Source: Lachnospiraceae bacterium
GTDB taxonomy: Bacteria > Bacillota > Clostridia > Lachnospirales > Lachnospiraceae
Direction: 5' to 3'
Assembly (NCBI GenBank): GCA_021200345.1
Contig: JAJQGR010000029.1
Location: 1 to 9,134 of the forward strand
DNA length: 9,134 bases
The notes below the pieces were generated by a model. It was not told the DNA's origin. It did not search any database and saw only the letters and a list, made by a program, of their open reading frames with translations. The translations under genes were made by a program, and so were the position numbers. This document shows, piece after piece, positions 6,621-9,134 of the stretch. Positions within the stretch are counted from its first letter, which is position 1, and each line of letters opens with the position of its first letter.

Positions 6621-7067
6621 TTACGCTTCCTCCACCATTACCCTGATGGTACCTGCCACCTGGGGATGCAGCTTCACAGCCACCTCAAACGTACCGAAAG
6701 TCCTGATGGCCTCCGGCAGAACAATCTTCTTTTTGTCCACCTCAATACCATGCTGATCCTTAAGCGCCGCCGCAATCTCTTTCGTGGAAATGCTGCCGAA
6801 AGTCTTGCCGTTCTCTCCCGCCTTCATGGATACCCTGACCGTTTTATCGCCAATCCGGCCAGCCAGCGCCTGCGCCGCTTCCAACTGCTCTTTCGCCTTC
6901 TTTTCCTGGCTTGCTTTCTGAAGCTTTAAGTCATTCATGTTTCTGGCATTGGCTTCCATGCCGATTTTTTTGGGCAGAATATAATTTCTGGCGTAGCCCT
7001 CACTGACCTCCACAATGTCGCCCTTTTTACCAAGCTTTTTTTCATCCTGCAGTAAAATTACTTTCAT
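6621..7067 (-). CDS. rplI: 50S ribosomal protein L9 (148 aa)
   Basis: L9 binds 23S rRNA of the large subunit and reaches out from the L1-stalk side; it helps keep the reading frame. The N-terminal domain holds the family signature GKKGDIVEVSEGYARNYILP (13-32) followed by KKIGMEAN. A long connecting helix rich in Lys, Glu and Ala (about 40-75) leads to the C-terminal domain (76-148) with the GKTFGSIST block (87-95) and the terminal sequence ending VMVEEA. Length is typical. The start is supported by GGGAGG (7080-7075) 7 nt upstream. It sits between gdpP and dnaB, the usual order in Firmicutes, with only 3 nt to dnaB. Confidence 0.98.
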   Translation of the reverse strand: MKVILLQDEKKLGKKGDIVEVSEGYARNYILPKKIGMEANARNMNDLKLQKASQEKKAKEQLEAAQALAGRIGDKTVRVSMKAGENGKTFGSISTKEIAAALKDQHGIEVDKKKIVLPEAIRTFGTFEVAVKLHPQVAGTIRVMVEEA

Positions 7068-7111
7068 CTTCCAGCCTCCCTGTACTCAGCCCCATGCCTC
7101 TCATACGTTTC

Positions 7112-7141
7112 AAAATATCCTCTTCGCAGATGGCATTGCAA
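7112..7141 (-). promoter_or_regulatory. Weak candidate promoter before rplI
   Basis: In the 90-nt gap between gdpP and rplI, TTGCAA (7141-7136) and TATTTT (7117-7112) are 18 bp apart on the minus strand. Such a site could give rplI-dnaB expression in addition to readthrough from gdpP. No terminator is visible after gdpP, so the three genes may still be co-transcribed. The box matches are modest. Confidence 0.25.
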
Positions 7142-7157
7142 AATCAATTTTTCTTTA

Positions 7158-9134
7158 TTATTTCAGGTCTCCCTCTTCAATCATGGCATCAATGGTTCTC
7201 TTCAAAGCTCCCTCCGCTTCCGCCTCAGTCACCCCGTCCAGCTGACAGGCCGCTGTAGTCATGTGCCCGCCGCCTCCCATTTTTTCCATGATCACCTGCA
7301 CATTCACTTCATCAATGGATCTGGCGGAAATAAATATTCTGCCCTGGAAAGGAGTCAGCACAAAGCTGGCCTTCACACTGCTGATACTGAGCAGCTCGTT
7401 GGCCACCTGAGCGCCCACCACCGTAGGATTGGAAACCCCTTCCATCTCTGCCCCGCAGTAGGAAATCGCGTAATAATTCCTGTAAATCTGCGCCTGACTG
7501 GCAGCCTCCGCTTTCACCTTGTAATCCACAGCGTCTGTCCTGAACAGCTTCCTCACACGGGTCACATCCGCTCCGTTCCTTCGTAAGAACGCCGCGGCCT
7601 CAAAGGTTCTGACCCCGGCCTGATTCATAAAATTATTGGTATCCACCACAATCCCGGCATACATGCAGTCCGCCTCCTCCGGGCGAAGCTTCAGATTGTC
7701 GCTGGTATACTGCAGAATCTCCGACACCATCTCGCAGGCGGAAGAAGCATAAGACTCAATATAGGACAACGCCGTGTTCTCAATGGTTTCCACGCCCTGC
7801 CTGTGATGATCGATGACCACTGTGGACTTTGCCATGCGCAAAAGCTCAGGACAGGCCGTGATGCTGGGCTTATTGACATCCACCACCACCAAAACAGTGT
7901 TGGAGGACATCAGTTCCAGCGCATCTCTGGAGCCAATAATCATATCCTCTTCATAATCCTGCTGGCCGATAAACATGCCTGTGACACTGTTCAGATTCCC
8001 CTGCGGGTCATCCAGCACGATATAAGCCGGTTTTTCACAGATTCTGGCAATTCTGTACACACCCACCGCGGCCCCGAAACAGTCCGCGTCCGGATTCTTA
8101 TGCCCCATGATCATCACCTGATCCTTGGAATAAATGATTTCCTTTAAGGCATGCGCTTTCACACGGGCCTTGACACGGCTGTTTTTGGCCATGCTCTGAC
8201 TCTTGCCGCCAAAATACTGAGTCTCCCTGTCATTTTTGACCACCGCCTGGTCGCCGCCCCGGGCTAACGCCAGATCAATGGCGTTCTGGGCATAACCATA
8301 ACACTGGGCGTAAGTCATCCCCCCATAGCCAATACCGATACTCATGGTCACCGCCATGTCATTGCCGATGCTGACGGTCTTAACATCGTCCAGAATATCG
8401 AATTTCTTTTCCTGAAGCTGCTTTAAGGATTTCTTGCGCAGCACCACCAGATATTTATCATCCTCCAGCTTGCGGCAGATGCCGTCCACTGAGGAAACAT
8501 ATTTATTAATCTTTCTGTCAATCAGGGCAATCAGAAGGGAGCGACGGACCTCCTCCACGCTGGCCAGGGCCTCGTCATAATTGTCCAGATACATCAGCCC
8601 CACGGTCACGCTCTGGTCATCTACCTCACGCAGGGCAAATTTCAGGGCTGTCTCATCATAGAAATACAGCGCCACAAGATAGTTTTCCTCGTTGCTCTCT
8701 CCAAGCAGCGCGCTCTCTGACACCAGGTTTCCCATGAAAATCTGAGTGGCTTCGACCCGGTATTCCTTTTCATGATATGAGAACTCAAAAACGCTGTTTT
8801 CTTCTCCGTTATATCCGGGCATCCTGTCTTTCGTCATCATGGAGAAAAACTGCGTAATGGATTTGCTCCGGATATTATCCAGTCCAATCAGATCTTTGAA
8901 GGCGTTGTTGGCCCACAAGCACCGGTTCTGCTCATCCAGCAGCGCGTACGGAATATCAAATTCCCTCAAAAGCTGACTCTGCATCTGTCCGTATGCAGTG
9001 GCAAAGTCCACCAGCTCGCGGATGAATACCTGGCGGTAATGGGCCATCAGCCAGGCCACGATGATGAAATACGCCAGCAGATAACCGGACAGAATCACCC
9101 CCGCCTCAATACTTACCAGATAAATCGCCACGTT
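7158..9134 (-). CDS. gdpP: Cyclic-di-AMP phosphodiesterase GdpP, N-terminus outside window
   Basis: This membrane-bound enzyme hydrolyses c-di-AMP to pApA and so affects potassium and osmolyte balance, cell-wall stress and beta-lactam tolerance. The frame is open to the window end; the GTG at 9131 is not a credible start, since hydrophobic sequence follows at once and relatives have a further helix upstream. Counting from that GTG: a membrane helix (about 10-30), a PAS-like domain (about 55-165, YALLDEQNRCLWANNAF), a degenerate GGDEF domain (about 174-300, with LEDDK at 222-226 in place of the active GGDEF), the DHH domain (about 338-500) and DHHA1 (about 540-650). Catalytic residues are present: His 344, Asp 348, Asp 350, Asp 418, Asp-His-His 441-443 and Asp 497, and the DHHA1 GGGGH (619-623). 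The phosphodiesterase should be active and the cyclase domain inactive, as in B. subtilis GdpP. It precedes rplI and dnaB in the usual Firmicutes order. Confidence 0.96.
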   Translation of the reverse strand, partial: NVAIYLVSIEAGVILSGYLLAYFIIVAWLMAHYRQVFIRELVDFATAYGQMQSQLLREFDIPYALLDEQNRCLWANNAFKDLIGLDNIRSKSITQFFSMMTKDRMPGYNGEENSVFEFSYHEKEYRVEATQIFMGNLVSESALLGESNEENYLVALYFYDETALKFALREVDDQSVTVGLMYLDNYDEALASVEEVRRSLLIALIDRKINKYVSSVDGICRKLEDDKYLVVLRKKSLKQLQEKKFDILDDVKTVSIGNDMAVTMSIGIGYGGMTYAQCYGYAQNAIDLALARGGDQAVVKNDRETQYFGGKSQSMAKNSRVKARVKAHALKEIIYSKDQVMIMGHKNPDADCFGAAVGVYRIARICEKPAYIVLDDPQGNLNSVTGMFIGQQDYEEDMIIGSRDALELMSSNTVLVVVDVNKPSITACPELLRMAKSTVVIDHHRQGVETIENTALSYIESYASSACEMVSEILQYTSDNLKLRPEEADCMYAGIVVDTNNFMNQAGVRTFEAAAFLRRNGADVTRVRKLFRTDAVDYKVKAEAASQAQIYRNYYAISYCGAEMEGVSNPTVVGAQVANELLSISSVKASFVLTPFQGRIFISARSIDEVNVQVIMEKMGGGGHMTTAACQLDGVTEAEAEGALKRTIDAMIEEGDLK

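Overview
The window looks like the chromosome of an anaerobic, low-GC Gram-positive bacterium of the Clostridia, most likely a Lachnospiraceae relative. This rests on a pyruvate formate-lyase activase, an alanine-rich 56-residue clostridial 2[4Fe-4S] ferredoxin, strong AGGAGG ribosome binding sites, and the Firmicutes gene order gdpP-rplI-dnaB. Base composition is moderate by eye. The two membrane-protein genes look somewhat AT-richer than dnaB and gdpP, but I did not compute this.

Plus strand, bases 1-1000: the 3' two thirds of pflA, then a promoter, a leader of about 110 nt that can fold, and a small ferredoxin gene. A long perfect hairpin follows and serves as a terminator shared with the convergent genes. 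The ferredoxin is a plausible electron carrier of the same anaerobic metabolism that uses PflA, which needs a low-potential electron donor.

Minus strand, bases 9134-1010, read right to left. (a) gdpP (c-di-AMP phosphodiesterase, 5' end cut by the window edge), rplI (ribosomal protein L9) and dnaB (replicative helicase) form a conserved housekeeping cluster that ends at an intrinsic terminator near 5201-5236. (b) A MerR-type HTH protein with a charged, probably coiled-coil tail follows, with an inverted repeat in its leader. (c) Two polytopic membrane proteins of about 570 residues lie 8 bp apart behind a good promoter. The first resembles the DUF6044/YkoS family. The second is unassigned, with a topology suggestive of GT-C-like enzymes. 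Both have large C-terminal regions predicted outside the membrane, so a role in building or modifying a cell-surface glycan is a reasonable but unproven inference.

No mobile element, CRISPR array, tRNA, rRNA or clear horizontal-transfer junction was seen. Most of the window is ordinary core genome. The least explained parts are the membrane-protein pair, the MerR/coiled-coil protein with its leader dyad and possible small upstream ORF, and the structured leader of the ferredoxin gene. No gap between genes exceeds about 220 bases.
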